From Mycolicibacterium rufum (GTDB taxonomy: Bacteria; Actinomycetota; Actinomycetes; Mycobacteriales; Mycobacteriaceae), in contig NZ_CP092427.2 of NCBI RefSeq assembly GCF_022374875.2, positions 4,402,001 through 4,466,000 of the forward strand: DNA of 64,000 bases, given 5' to 3'. This document shows, one piece after another, positions 34,600 through 43,080 of this stretch (the first letter of the stretch is position 1; each line of letters begins with the position of its first letter). The position numbers were made by a program, and so were the translations under genes. The notes below the pieces were generated by a model. It worked only from the letters and a program-made list of their open reading frames with translations, was not told the DNA's origin and did no database searches.

Positions 34600-35226
34600 A
34601 TGGCGGCCTCGTCGTACCACCACGGCAACCTGCGGCAGACGCTGCTCGAGCACGGCGTCGCGCTGGCCCGCGCCGGCGGCCCCGATGCCGTGGTGCTGCG
34701 GGACGTCCAGCGCCTGGCCGGTGTCAGCAATTCGGCGGCCTATCGGCATTACGCCGATCGCCGGGCCCTGCTTGGTGCGGTGCAGATCCATGCGATGACG
34801 CAACTGGGGGAGGCCATGCGGGACGCGGTGGCCGCGGTGCCCAACCGGGGGCCGCGGGATCGCCGCGCGCTGGCCCGGCTTCGCGCGACGGGCCGCGCGT
34901 ACGTCGACTTCGCGCTCGCCGAACCAGGGCTGTTCCGGACGGCGTTCGCCAAGGACGGACCCGACCGCGCCGACGAGAACGTCGACCCGTCGCGTCACCC
35001 GTTCAGGATCTTGAGCGGCTGTGTCGACGAACTCGTGGAGGTCGGGGTGTTGGCCGCGGACCGTCGTGCCGGCTTCGACGAGGCGGCCTGGGCCGCGGTG
35101 CACGGGCTGGCGACCCTGTTCCTGGACGGGCCGCTCAGTCAGGTGGGGGCCGAGGAGCGGCGCCTGATCAGCGAACGACTTCTGGGCGTCATCGAGGACG
35201 GGGTGCGTTCGCCACAGCGCGGCTGA
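34600..35226 (+). CDS. TetR-family transcriptional repressor
   Basis: A 208-residue regulator. The HTH lies in residues about 5-50 (SSYHHGNLRQTLLEHGVALA ... LRDVQRLAGVSNSAAYRHYADRRALL), with a C-terminal TetR_C ligand domain. ATG 34600 is preferred; an upstream extension to 34555 is possible. It lies directly upstream of an MFS exporter gene on the same strand; two GTTGAC/GTCAAC palindromes in between are its likely operators. Confidence 0.85.
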   Translation: MAASSYHHGNLRQTLLEHGVALARAGGPDAVVLRDVQRLAGVSNSAAYRHYADRRALLGAVQIHAMTQLGEAMRDAVAAVPNRGPRDRRALARLRATGRAYVDFALAEPGLFRTAFAKDGPDRADENVDPSRHPFRILSGCVDELVEVGVLAADRRAGFDEAAWAAVHGLATLFLDGPLSQVGAEERRLISERLLGVIEDGVRSPQRG

Positions 35227-35233
35227 CCCGCAT

Positions 35234-35285
35234 GTTGACAGCGTCAACTTCACCTGCCATGCTCTCGAGTGTTAACACCGTCAAC
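35234..35285. promoter_or_regulatory. Twin palindromic operators and promoter of the MFS gene
   Basis: GTTGACAGCGTCAAC (35234-35248, perfect) and GTTAACACCGTCAAC (35271-35285, one mismatch) flank a promoter TTGACA (35235-35240), 17 bp, CATGCT (35258-35263). The left site covers the -35 box and the right one the transcript start, ideal for repression by the adjacent TetR protein. Confidence 0.6.
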
Positions 35286-35300
35286 ATCGAGGTAGTCGCC

Positions 35301-36851
35301 ATGTCCCTGACCGCAACCCCACCCCGGCACCGCCTGACGTCCTCGACGCCGATCGCCGCGCTCGTCGTCACGCTCGTGGCGGCGCTGGCCATCAACGTGG
35401 AGACGACGATCGTCAATGTCGCTCTCCCCACGCTGAATTCGGAACTCGGCGCTTCGACCCGAGGGCTGCAGTGGATCGTCGACGCCTACAACCTGGCCTT
35501 CGCCGCGCTGGTGCTCGCGGGCGGCACCGTCGGCGACAAGGTCGGCAGGCGGCGCACGCTAGTGACCGGTCTGGTGCTGTTCGCCGCCGCCAGCGTCGGG
35601 GCGGCGCTGTGCACCACCACCGATGCGCTGATCCTGATGCGGGTGGTGATGGGGGTGGCCTCGGCGCTGATCTATCCCACCACGCTGGCGATCATCACCG
35701 ACACCTTCCGCGATCCGCGTCAGCGCGCGGCGGCCATCGGCGCGTGGGGGGCGGTGACCGGCCTCGGCGTCGCCATCGGCCCGATCCTCGGCGGCGCGCT
35801 GCTCGAGAGTTTCTGGTGGGGAAGCCTTTTCCTGGCGCTGGCGCCCATCGCGCTACTGGCCGCGCTCGCTGCACCCTGGGCGATCCAGGCGGCCGCGCCG
35901 TCGGACGGCACGCGGATGGACCTGGGGGGCGTCGCGGTGTCGGTGATCCTGCTCGGATCGCTCGTGTACACGATCATCGAGGCGCCCGCCCGCGGCTGGG
36001 GCAGCGCCGCGACGCTCGGCGGTTTCGGCGTCGCGCTGGGCGCCGCGGTGGCCTTCGTCTGGTGGGAGCGCCGCAGGCCGGATCCGCTGATCGACGTGTC
36101 GCTGTTCGCCAACCTGCGATTCAGCGCTGCCAGCGGCGCGGTGACCGTCGCGTTCTTCGCGCTGTTCGGCTTCATCTTCCTCATCACGCAGTTCATGCAG
36201 TTGCTTCAGGGGTTCAGCCCGCTGGGCACCGGGGTGCGCATCCTGCCGGTGGCGCTGTCGATCGCGATCGGTTCGGTGCTCGGCACCCGACTGGCGGTCA
36301 CTCGGATCGGCACCAAAGTCGTTGTGGCGCCTGGTCTATCGATGATGGCGACGTCGTTCGCCTGGATCTCGACGATCGATCTCGGCGTCTCCTACCTGGA
36401 GATGGCGGCGCAGATGGTGCTGCTCGGCGGCGGTCTCGGGCTGACCACCGCACCGGCGACCGATTCGATCATGGGCGTGGTGCGGCCCGAGCAGGCCGGC
36501 GCGGGCTCGGCGGTCAACGACGCCACCCGCCAGGTCGGCGGCACGCTCGGCGTCGCGGTCATCGGCAGCATCTTCGCCACCCTCTACACCGGTGGCCTCG
36601 GCGACACCCCGGCCGTCGCCGCGCTGCCGCAGCCGCTGCAGGGGCTGGTCGGCGAAGGTCTGGCACAGGGACTGGGTGTCGCGGCGCAGACGCCCGAACC
36701 GATCGCGTCGGCCCTGCGCGCCGGAGTCAGCGACGCGTTCCTGTCCGGTCTCGCAGCGGGCTGCCTGACCGCCGCCGCGGTGTGCCTGGCCGGTGCGGTG
36801 TTCGTCGCGGCGTTCCTGCCCGCGCATCCGCGCACGGAGATGGCGGCATGA
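35301..36851 (+). CDS. MFS multidrug exporter, DHA2 (14-helix) type
   Basis: A 516-residue EmrB/QacA-like transporter. The first helix holds INVETTIVNVALP, the motif-A loop GDKVGRRR lies near residues 82-90, and AVTGLGVAIGPILGG (motif C) near 150-165. ATG 35301 follows GAGG by 9 bases. Exports drugs or toxic lipophilic compounds by proton antiport, under likely control of the upstream TetR. Confidence 0.9.
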   Translation: MSLTATPPRHRLTSSTPIAALVVTLVAALAINVETTIVNVALPTLNSELGASTRGLQWIVDAYNLAFAALVLAGGTVGDKVGRRRTLVTGLVLFAAASVGAALCTTTDALILMRVVMGVASALIYPTTLAIITDTFRDPRQRAAAIGAWGAVTGLGVAIGPILGGALLESFWWGSLFLALAPIALLAALAAPWAIQAAAPSDGTRMDLGGVAVSVILLGSLVYTIIEAPARGWGSAATLGGFGVALGAAVAFVWWERRRPDPLIDVSLFANLRFSAASGAVTVAFFALFGFIFLITQFMQLLQGFSPLGTGVRILPVALSIAIGSVLGTRLAVTRIGTKVVVAPGLSMMATSFAWISTIDLGVSYLEMAAQMVLLGGGLGLTTAPATDSIMGVVRPEQAGAGSAVNDATRQVGGTLGVAVIGSIFATLYTGGLGDTPAVAALPQPLQGLVGEGLAQGLGVAAQTPEPIASALRAGVSDAFLSGLAAGCLTAAAVCLAGAVFVAAFLPAHPRTEMAA

Positions 36852-36922
36852 ACGTCGACCAATACGGGGCCCTGGAACCCGCCGACGTGACCGCGCTGCA
36901 GGACGGCCAGGCCGATTGCTGA
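36848..36922 (+). CDS. 24-codon frame overlapping the MFS stop
   Basis: ATG 36848 overlaps the MFS stop in ATGA and encodes MNVDQYGALEPADVTALQDG plus four residues. It is followed by another open stretch in a different frame up to 37011 (LTLAPAPLPRRARTAIL and onward) that reads like a protein C-terminus. It may be the start of a larger gene broken by frameshift, or a spurious frame. Confidence 0.3.
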   Translation: MNVDQYGALEPADVTALQDGQADC

Positions 36923-37228
36923 CCCTCGCGCCGGCGCCGCTCCCGCGCCGGGCCCGCACCGCGATCCTCGGCCGCGTCGTCGCGGGCACGGCGGACGCCC
37001 TGCCCCGGTGACCCACCCGCGTGTGGTGCTAGCCGCGCAGTAAATGAGACGTTTAGTATCTGTAACCACGCGCAACCCTTAACCCGGTTGCGCGCACGAG
37101 TTAGGGCACACTGACACGCGCGCCCGACCGACGGCAGGGATACTTGCCAGAACCGGTCGCGCCCATCGGTGCGTCTGCCGGGTCAGCCCCCACCGGACAG
37201 GTAGTTCGAGAGGACTTAGGAGAAGTTC
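36923..37228. other. Non-coding stretch and fdxC leader
   Basis: About 300 bases between the MFS region and fdxC. The first 90 bases may be a gene remnant (plus frame ending 37011). The rest is AT-richer around 37040-37065 and includes a 9-bp stem-loop; it must carry the fdxC promoter. Nothing else recognised. Confidence 0.5.
37069..37094. promoter_or_regulatory. Stem-loop upstream of fdxC
   Basis: CGCGCAACC (37069-37077) and GGTTGCGCG (37086-37094) are exact reverse complements around CTTAACCC. It could end upstream transcription or act as an operator or leader structure 135 bases before fdxC. Confidence 0.35.
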
Positions 37229-37552
37229 GTGACGTACACGATTGCCGAGCCCTGCGTCGACGTCAAAGACAAGGCATGTATCGAGGAGTGCCCGGTCGAC
37301 TGCATCTACGAGGGCGCACGCATGCTGTACATCCACCCGGACGAGTGCGTCGACTGCGGCGCCTGCGAGCCGGTGTGCCCCGTCGAGGCCATCTACTACG
37401 AAGACGATGTGCCGGATCAGTGGAGCAGCTACACCCAGATCAACGCGGATTTCTTCAGCGAACTCGGCTCGCCCGGCGGCGCGTCGAAGGTCGGGCAGAC
37501 CGACAACGACCCCCAGGCGGTCAAGGACCTGCCTCCGCAGGGTGAGGACTGA
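37229..37552 (+). CDS. fdxC: Seven-iron ferredoxin FdxC
   Basis: A 107-residue ferredoxin carrying one 3Fe-4S and one 4Fe-4S cluster. Cluster Cys: C9, C17, C21, C25 (CPVDC region) and C40, C43, C46, C50 (CVDCGACEPVC). Electron carrier for oxidoreductases and P450s. GTG 37229 follows AGGAGAA. Same place as Rv1177, directly upstream of the aminotransferase gene. Confidence 0.95.
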   Translation: MTYTIAEPCVDVKDKACIEECPVDCIYEGARMLYIHPDECVDCGACEPVCPVEAIYYEDDVPDQWSSYTQINADFFSELGSPGGASKVGQTDNDPQAVKDLPPQGED

Positions 37553-37599
37553 GCACGATCCCACGGCCTGAGGCGCGCCGGCCCCTGAGGTCCGCGGCG

Positions 37600-38709
37600 T
37601 TGCCGGTGTTCCCGTGGGACACGCTGGCCGACGTCACCGCGGCTGCGCGCGCCCATCCCGACGGCATCGTCGACCTGTCGGTGGGCACACCGGTCGACCC
37701 GGTTGCCCCGGTGATCCGGGAGGCGCTGGCCGCGGCCAGCGCCGCGCCCGGCTACCCGACTACGGCGGGCACCCCTGCGCTGCGCGAGGCCGCGGTCGCC
37801 GCACTGGCCCGGCGCTACGGCGTCACCGGGCTCGCACCCGGCGCGGTACTGCCGGTGATCGGCACCAAGGAGCTGATCGCCTGGCTGCCGACGCTGCTCG
37901 GCCTCGGCGCCGCGGACACCGTCGTCGTCCCCGAACTCGCCTACCCCACCTACGAGGTGGGGGCGCTGCTCGCCGGCGCCACGGTGGTCCGCGCCGATTC
38001 GCTGACCCAGCTCGGTCCCACTGTGCTGTCTTCTCGTCGCGCAAGCGGCTCATCGGCCCCTGCGCTGCTCTACCTCAACTCGCCCAGCAACCCGACCGGC
38101 AAGGTGCTCGGGGTCGAGCACCTGCGCAAGGTGGTCGGGTGGGCCCGTGAGCGCGGTGTGCTGGTCGCCTCCGATGAGTGCTACCTGGGGCTGGGTTGGG
38201 ACACGACGCCGCTCTCGGTGCTCCATCCCGACGTCTGCGACGGTGACCACACCGGTCTGCTGGCGCTGCACTCCCTGTCGAAGACGTCGTCGCTGGCCGG
38301 TTACCGCGCCGGGTTCGTCGCCGGGGATCCCGAGGTGGTGGCCGAACTGCTCGCCGTGCGCAAGCACGCCGGCATGATGGTGCCCACTCCGGTGCAGGCG
38401 GCGATGGTGGCCGCGCTGGACGACGACGAGCACGAGCGCGAGCAGCGGGCCCGGTATGAGCGCCGCCGCGATCAGCTGCTGCCTGCGCTTCGCGCGGCGG
38501 GCTTCACGGTGGATCACTCCGAGGCGGGGCTGTATCTGTGGGCCACCCGCGGCGAGCCCTGCCGCGACACCCTGGCCTGGCTCGCCGAGCGCGGGATCCT
38601 GGTCGCGCCGGGGGAGTTCTACGGCCCCCGCGGCGGCCAGCACGTGCGGGTCGCGCTGACCGCGACCGACGAGCGCATCGCCGCCGCCGCGGCCCGCCTC
38701 ACCTCCTAG
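37600..38709 (+). CDS. PLP aminotransferase, probable N-succinyl-diaminopimelate aminotransferase (DapC/Rv1178 type)
   Basis: A 369-residue fold-type I aminotransferase. SxSKTSSLAGYR near residues 225-236 holds the PLP Lys, and NSPSNPTGKVLG and SDECYLGLGW are further signatures. Likely step in the succinylase branch of meso-DAP/lysine synthesis; dapD and dapE lie 10-15 kb downstream. The start is uncertain: TTG 37600 (LPVFPWDTLADV) is used, with the frame open back to 37546 but lacking ATG/GTG (a CTG overlaps the fdxC stop). An unusual insert, LSSRRASGSS, lies near residue 143. Confidence 0.8.
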   Translation: MPVFPWDTLADVTAAARAHPDGIVDLSVGTPVDPVAPVIREALAAASAAPGYPTTAGTPALREAAVAALARRYGVTGLAPGAVLPVIGTKELIAWLPTLLGLGAADTVVVPELAYPTYEVGALLAGATVVRADSLTQLGPTVLSSRRASGSSAPALLYLNSPSNPTGKVLGVEHLRKVVGWARERGVLVASDECYLGLGWDTTPLSVLHPDVCDGDHTGLLALHSLSKTSSLAGYRAGFVAGDPEVVAELLAVRKHAGMMVPTPVQAAMVAALDDDEHEREQRARYERRRDQLLPALRAAGFTVDHSEAGLYLWATRGEPCRDTLAWLAERGILVAPGEFYGPRGGQHVRVALTATDERIAAAAARLTS

Positions 38710-38710
38710 C

Positions 38711-38770
38711 GCGAGCAGACGCAAAGTAGGGCGAATTGGGCCGCGATCGCACGAGTTCGCGTCTGCTCGC
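38711..38770. terminator. Hairpin between convergent aminotransferase and pruC genes
   Basis: GCGAGCAGACGC (38711-38722) and its exact reverse complement (38759-38770) enclose 36 bases. It starts one base after the aminotransferase stop. Likely bidirectional terminator. Confidence 0.65.
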
Positions 38771-38787
38771 ACACAGAATGCGGGGCG

Positions 38788-40365
38788 TCAGGGTTCGGTG
38801 GCGCGGAGTGCCAGCGCGAGCACCAGGCGGTCGTCGGGGTCGTCGAGCGAGGTCGCCAACAGCTTCTCCACCCGCCGGATGCGGTAGCGCACGGTGTTGG
38901 GGTGCACGTGCAGGCGGGCCGCGATCGCGGCGATGTCGCCGAAGCCGTCGAGGAACGCCTGCAGCGTCGTCGCCAGCATCGGCTCCTCGTCGCGCAGCGC
39001 ACGCACCCGCGGATCGACGAGCCGCGGCTGCGCGGCCACCTGCGAGACGATCTCGTCGAGCAGCACCGTCGTGCGCGCCTCGTCGACCGTCGTGACCTGA
39101 CCGATCGCGCCCGGATGGCGTTGCGCGCTGTCGAACACCCGGTCCACCTCCGCGCGCGCCGCCGCCGCAGCGGCCACCCCGGCCAGCGGGCACGCCGTCA
39201 CCGCCCGCACCTCGAGGTCGAGCTCCCGACGCAACGCTGCCACCAGGCCCCGCGCCCACGACGTCACCGACGTCGCTCCGCTGACCTTCGGTAGCACCAC
39301 GAACACCCGGTCGTCGGCGCTGACCACCTGCGCGTCGGCTCGAAAGGCGGTGGCGCTCAGCGCGATCACGTCGGCAGGCAGGGGTCGGCCCAGACCGCGG
39401 AACCCCACCACCGCGGCGCGGGCGTCCGCCGGGATGCCGAGCTCGCGGGCCAGCGCCGCCACGTCGTCGGCCTCGGCGCCGCCCAGGCCCAGCAGCTGCT
39501 GCACCCGCGCCGTGTGCTGCGACGGTGCCGCCGCCAGTCGCGCCATGATGCGCGCCGCCAGCACCGCCCCACCGCGCAGGATCTCTTCGACGTCATCGGC
39601 CAGCGGCGCCGATCCCTGCTGCAGCCATATGGTGCCCGCGAAGCCCGATCGCCGCCGGTCCCCGGACGGCAGGTGCACGCCGACCGCCAGCCGTGGTCGC
39701 AGCCCCAACTCGGGCCGCTCGGCGACCCGCACCACCTCCGAGCCGGCGCGCAGCGCATCGAAGATGCCCCACTGGCCGATCCACTCCAGGTGCTCGGGCG
39801 GTCCGGACCGGCCCAGGATCGTCAGCCGGCGCAGTTCGTCGGCCTCCTCGCTGGACGCCGAGTAGGCCAGCATCCGGCTGTCGGCGTCCTCGATGCACAC
39901 CATGCCGCGGGTGCGGTCGGCGATCGACTGCGCCAGCCCGAACAGGTCGGTGCCCGAGTCGTGCTGCGGGTCGGCGCGGTCGCCGTGGTGCTCGAACGCG
40001 TGGTTGACCAGCCGGTACAGGTGTTCCCACCGGGCCTGCGGCTCCACGGCGACGACGGCGGCGCCCAGCGCCGCCGCCCGGGTCACCGCCGCCGCGGTCG
40101 GTTCCTTGACGAAGATCGCCGCGGGCCGGCCCGCGTGCCGTTCCAGCCAGCCGACCGCCTCCACGTCCGAGACGCCGAGCAGGAAGAACACGTCGGCCGG
40201 GCCGGGGCCGACGGCCAGCCCGAGACGCACGTCGTCGGCGTCGACCAGCGCGACCGAGCTGACCGGCATGTCCAGCCCGCGCGGCGCCTCGACGAGCGTC
40301 ACCATCGTGCGGTCCAGTGCCAGCAGGAGCTGACCCAGGCCCAGCCCCGGTGAGGTCGGCGGCAC
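38788..40365 (-). CDS. pruC: PucR-type regulator of proline catabolism (PruC, Rv1186c-like)
   Basis: A 525-residue regulator. C-terminal PucR-type HTH (about 455-515): LQAFLDGFGDIAAIAARLHVHPNTVRYRIRRVEKLL in parts. N-terminal ligand-sensing region followed by a GGDEF-like middle domain. GTG 40365 (VPPTSPGLGLGQLLLALD) is preceded by AGAGAGGG. Divergent from pruA-pruB across 108 bases that contain two inverted repeats. In mycobacteria this protein activates the pruAB genes. Confidence 0.85.
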   Translation of the reverse strand: MPPTSPGLGLGQLLLALDRTMVTLVEAPRGLDMPVSSVALVDADDVRLGLAVGPGPADVFFLLGVSDVEAVGWLERHAGRPAAIFVKEPTAAAVTRAAALGAAVVAVEPQARWEHLYRLVNHAFEHHGDRADPQHDSGTDLFGLAQSIADRTRGMVCIEDADSRMLAYSASSEEADELRRLTILGRSGPPEHLEWIGQWGIFDALRAGSEVVRVAERPELGLRPRLAVGVHLPSGDRRRSGFAGTIWLQQGSAPLADDVEEILRGGAVLAARIMARLAAAPSQHTARVQQLLGLGGAEADDVAALARELGIPADARAAVVGFRGLGRPLPADVIALSATAFRADAQVVSADDRVFVVLPKVSGATSVTSWARGLVAALRRELDLEVRAVTACPLAGVAAAAAARAEVDRVFDSAQRHPGAIGQVTTVDEARTTVLLDEIVSQVAAQPRLVDPRVRALRDEEPMLATTLQAFLDGFGDIAAIAARLHVHPNTVRYRIRRVEKLLATSLDDPDDRLVLALALRATEP

Positions 40366-40387
40366 GTGATCCCTCTCTCTGCGACGC

Positions 40388-40442
40388 GACTTGTGTGATC
40401 CAACCAACAAGTCTGCCAGGTGTTGTCCGATCGGCCATCGGA
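40388..40442. promoter_or_regulatory. Two inverted repeats in the pruC-pruA intergenic region
   Basis: GACTTGT (40388-40394) with ACAAGTC (40407-40413), and TCCGAT (40426-40431) with ATCGGA (40437-40442). The second overlaps the GATAAC sequence that may be the pruA -10. Candidate PruC sites. Confidence 0.4.
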
Positions 40443-40473
40443 TAACGCGCCGTGAGTGGGCATCCTTGGCGAC

Positions 40474-42102
40474 ATGGACGCGATCACCGACGTACCCCTG
40501 CCTGCTAACGAGCCGGTGAGCGACTTCGCCCCCGGCTCCCCGGAACGCACCCGGCTGCTCGACGCGCTGAGCAGCCTCGCCGCCGACCCCATCGATCTGC
40601 CGCACGTCATCGGCGGCCGCCACCGCATGGGCGCCGGCGAGCGCATCGACGTCGTCCAGCCGCACCGGCACGCCGCGCGGCTGGGCACACTGACCAACGC
40701 CGACCACGCCGACGCCACCGCCGCGGTCGAGGCGGCACTGGCCGCCAAGCCCGGGTGGGAGGCCATGCCGTTCGACGAACGCGCCGCGGTGCTCCTGCGT
40801 GCGGCCGACCTGCTGGCCGGGCCGTGGCGGGAGAAGATCGCCGCCGCGACGATGCTCGGCCAGTCCAAGACCGCCTACCAGGCCGAGATCGACTCGCCGT
40901 GCGAGCTGGTCGACTTCTGGCGGTTCAACGTCGCCTTCGCCCGCCAGATCCTCGCCGAGCAGCCGGTCAGCGCCGCGGGCGTGTGGAACCGCACCGACCA
41001 CCGCCCGCTCGAGGGCTTCGTCTACGCGATCACCCCGTTCAACTTCACCGCGATCGCCGGCAACCTGCCCACCGCGCCCGCGCTGATGGGCAACACCGTG
41101 GTGTGGAAGCCGTCGCCCACGCAGACGTTCGCGGCCTACCTGACCATGCAGCTGCTCGAGGCGGCAGGCCTGCCGCCGGGCGTGATCAACCTGGTCGCCG
41201 GCGACGGCAAGGCGGTGTCCGACGTCGTGCTGGCCGACCCGCGGCTGGCCGGCATCCACTTCACCGGGTCCACCGCCACGTTCCAGCACCTGTGGCGCGA
41301 GGTCGGCACCCACATCGACCGCTACGACACCTACCCACGGCTGGTCGGGGAGACCGGCGGCAAGGACTTCGTCGTCGCCCACGCGTCCGCGCATCCGGAT
41401 GTGTTGCGCACGGCCCTGATTCGCGGTGCGTTCGACTACCAGGGGCAGAAGTGCTCCGCCGCGTCGCGGGCCTACATCCCGCGATCGGTGTGGCAGAAGA
41501 TGGGTGACGACTTCCTCGGCGCCACCGAGGCGCTGCCCTACGGCGACGTCACCGACCTGAGCAATTTCGGCGGCGCGCTGATCGACGCCCGGGCGTTCGC
41601 CAAGAACGTCGCCGCCATCGAGCGGGCCAAGGGCGCGGCGGGCGTCACCGTGGCCGCAGGCGGCGAATACGACGACAGCGAAGGCTATTTCGTGCGGCCC
41701 ACCGTGCTGCTGTCCGACGATCCGACCGACGAGGCGTTCTCCACCGAGTACTTCGGACCGCTGCTGGCCGTACACGTCTACCCCGACGAGGACTACGACC
41801 GCATCCTCGACGTCGTCGACGGCGGGGCGCGCTACGCGCTGACCGGCGCGGTCATCGCCGACGACCGCGCCGCGGTGCTCACCGCTCAGCAGCGGCTGCG
41901 GCACGCGGCGGGCAACTTCTACGTCAACGACAAGCCGACCGGCGCCGTCGTCGGCCAGCAGCCGTTCGGTGGGTCGCGGGCCTCGGGCACCAACGACAAG
42001 GCCGGCTCCGCACTGAACCTGACGCGGTGGACCTCGGCCCGCTCGATCAAGGAGAACTTCGTGCCCCCCACCCACCACACCTACCCCCATATGGAGGACT
42101 GA
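40474..42102 (+). CDS. pruA: 1-Pyrroline-5-carboxylate dehydrogenase
   Basis: A 542-residue aldehyde dehydrogenase that oxidises pyrroline-5-carboxylate/glutamate semialdehyde to glutamate with NAD+. Catalytic Cys327 in QGQKCSAASR and general base Glu293 in VGETGGKD; TPFNFTAIAGNLPTAPALMG is the family cofactor motif. ATG 40474 (MDAITDVPLPA). Three bases separate its stop from pruB. Rv1187 (rocA) equivalent. Confidence 0.95.
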   Translation: MDAITDVPLPANEPVSDFAPGSPERTRLLDALSSLAADPIDLPHVIGGRHRMGAGERIDVVQPHRHAARLGTLTNADHADATAAVEAALAAKPGWEAMPFDERAAVLLRAADLLAGPWREKIAAATMLGQSKTAYQAEIDSPCELVDFWRFNVAFARQILAEQPVSAAGVWNRTDHRPLEGFVYAITPFNFTAIAGNLPTAPALMGNTVVWKPSPTQTFAAYLTMQLLEAAGLPPGVINLVAGDGKAVSDVVLADPRLAGIHFTGSTATFQHLWREVGTHIDRYDTYPRLVGETGGKDFVVAHASAHPDVLRTALIRGAFDYQGQKCSAASRAYIPRSVWQKMGDDFLGATEALPYGDVTDLSNFGGALIDARAFAKNVAAIERAKGAAGVTVAAGGEYDDSEGYFVRPTVLLSDDPTDEAFSTEYFGPLLAVHVYPDEDYDRILDVVDGGARYALTGAVIADDRAAVLTAQQRLRHAAGNFYVNDKPTGAVVGQQPFGGSRASGTNDKAGSALNLTRWTSARSIKENFVPPTHHTYPHMED

Positions 42103-42105
42103 CCC

Positions 42106-43080
42106 ATGGGCGTGTTCGGACAATTCGCCCGGCCGGTGATCCTGGCCGCCGCCAAGCAGGACGGCCTGCGCCGCGCCGCCGAGCGGGTGCCGCTGACCCG
42201 CCGGGTGGTGCACCGGTTCGTACCGGGCGAGGGACTCGACGACGTGATGGCCGCCGTTGTCGGGCTGCGGGATTCGTCACGGCTGGTGTCGATCGACTAC
42301 CTCGGGGAGGACGTCACCGACGCCGACGCCGCCGACGCGACGGTCGAGGCCTACCTGGGCCTGCTCGGCGCGCTCGCCGGCCGGGCGGAGGCGACGGAAC
42401 CGCGGGTGCGCCCGCTGGAGGTGTCGCTGAAGCTGTCCGCGCTGGGGCAGGCGCTGCCGCGCGACGGCGAGAAGATCGCGCTGGAGAATGCGCGCGCGAT
42501 CTGCGAGGCGGCCCACCGCGCCGGGGTGTGGGTCACCGTGGACGCCGAGGACCACACCACCACCGACTCGACGCTGTCGATCGTGCGGGATCTGCGGGTC
42601 GACTTCGACTGGGTGGGCACCGTTCTGCAGGCCTACCTGAAGCGGACCAAGGCCGACTGCGCCGAGTTCGCGGCGGCCGGGGCCCGAATCCGGTTGTGCA
42701 AGGGCGCCTATGACGAGCCGGCGTCGGTGGCGTACCGCGACACCGACCAGATCACCGATTCCTACCTCGGGTGCCTGCGCATCCTGATGGGCGGCCGCGG
42801 CTATCCGATGGTGGCGTCGCACGATCCGGAGATCATCGCCGCGGTGCCGGGTATCGCGCACGAGAACCAGCGCGGCAACGACGATTTCGAGTACCAGATG
42901 CTCTACGGGATCCGTGACGCCGAGCAGCGGCGGCTGGCCGAGGAGGGCAACCACGTGCGGGTGTACGTGCCGTTCGGCTCCCAGTGGTACGGCTATTTCG
43001 TGCGCCGGCTCGCCGAGCGGCCTGCCAACCTGACGTTCTTCCTACGGGCGCTGGCCGAGCGCAACGCTCAGGCCGGGTAG
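42106..43080 (+). CDS. pruB: Proline dehydrogenase (monofunctional PutA/PruB)
   Basis: A 324-residue FAD-dependent TIM-barrel proline dehydrogenase, first step of proline oxidation. Signatures: EVSLKLSALGQ (near residues 104-114), RIRLCKGAYDEPA (near 195-207) and the terminal VPFGSQWYGYFVRRLAERP. Starts 3 bases after pruA and forms an operon with it. The 3' end overlaps the convergent secreted-protein gene by 13 bp. Confidence 0.95.
   Translation: MGVFGQFARPVILAAAKQDGLRRAAERVPLTRRVVHRFVPGEGLDDVMAAVVGLRDSSRLVSIDYLGEDVTDADAADATVEAYLGLLGALAGRAEATEPRVRPLEVSLKLSALGQALPRDGEKIALENARAICEAAHRAGVWVTVDAEDHTTTDSTLSIVRDLRVDFDWVGTVLQAYLKRTKADCAEFAAAGARIRLCKGAYDEPASVAYRDTDQITDSYLGCLRILMGGRGYPMVASHDPEIIAAVPGIAHENQRGNDDFEYQMLYGIRDAEQRRLAEEGNHVRVYVPFGSQWYGYFVRRLAERPANLTFFLRALAERNAQAG

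Noticed and set aside
38788..42213. A single 1141-residue minus-strand protein
   Set aside because: Only the part from 40365 downward (PruC) is protein-like; the rest is the shadow of pruA.
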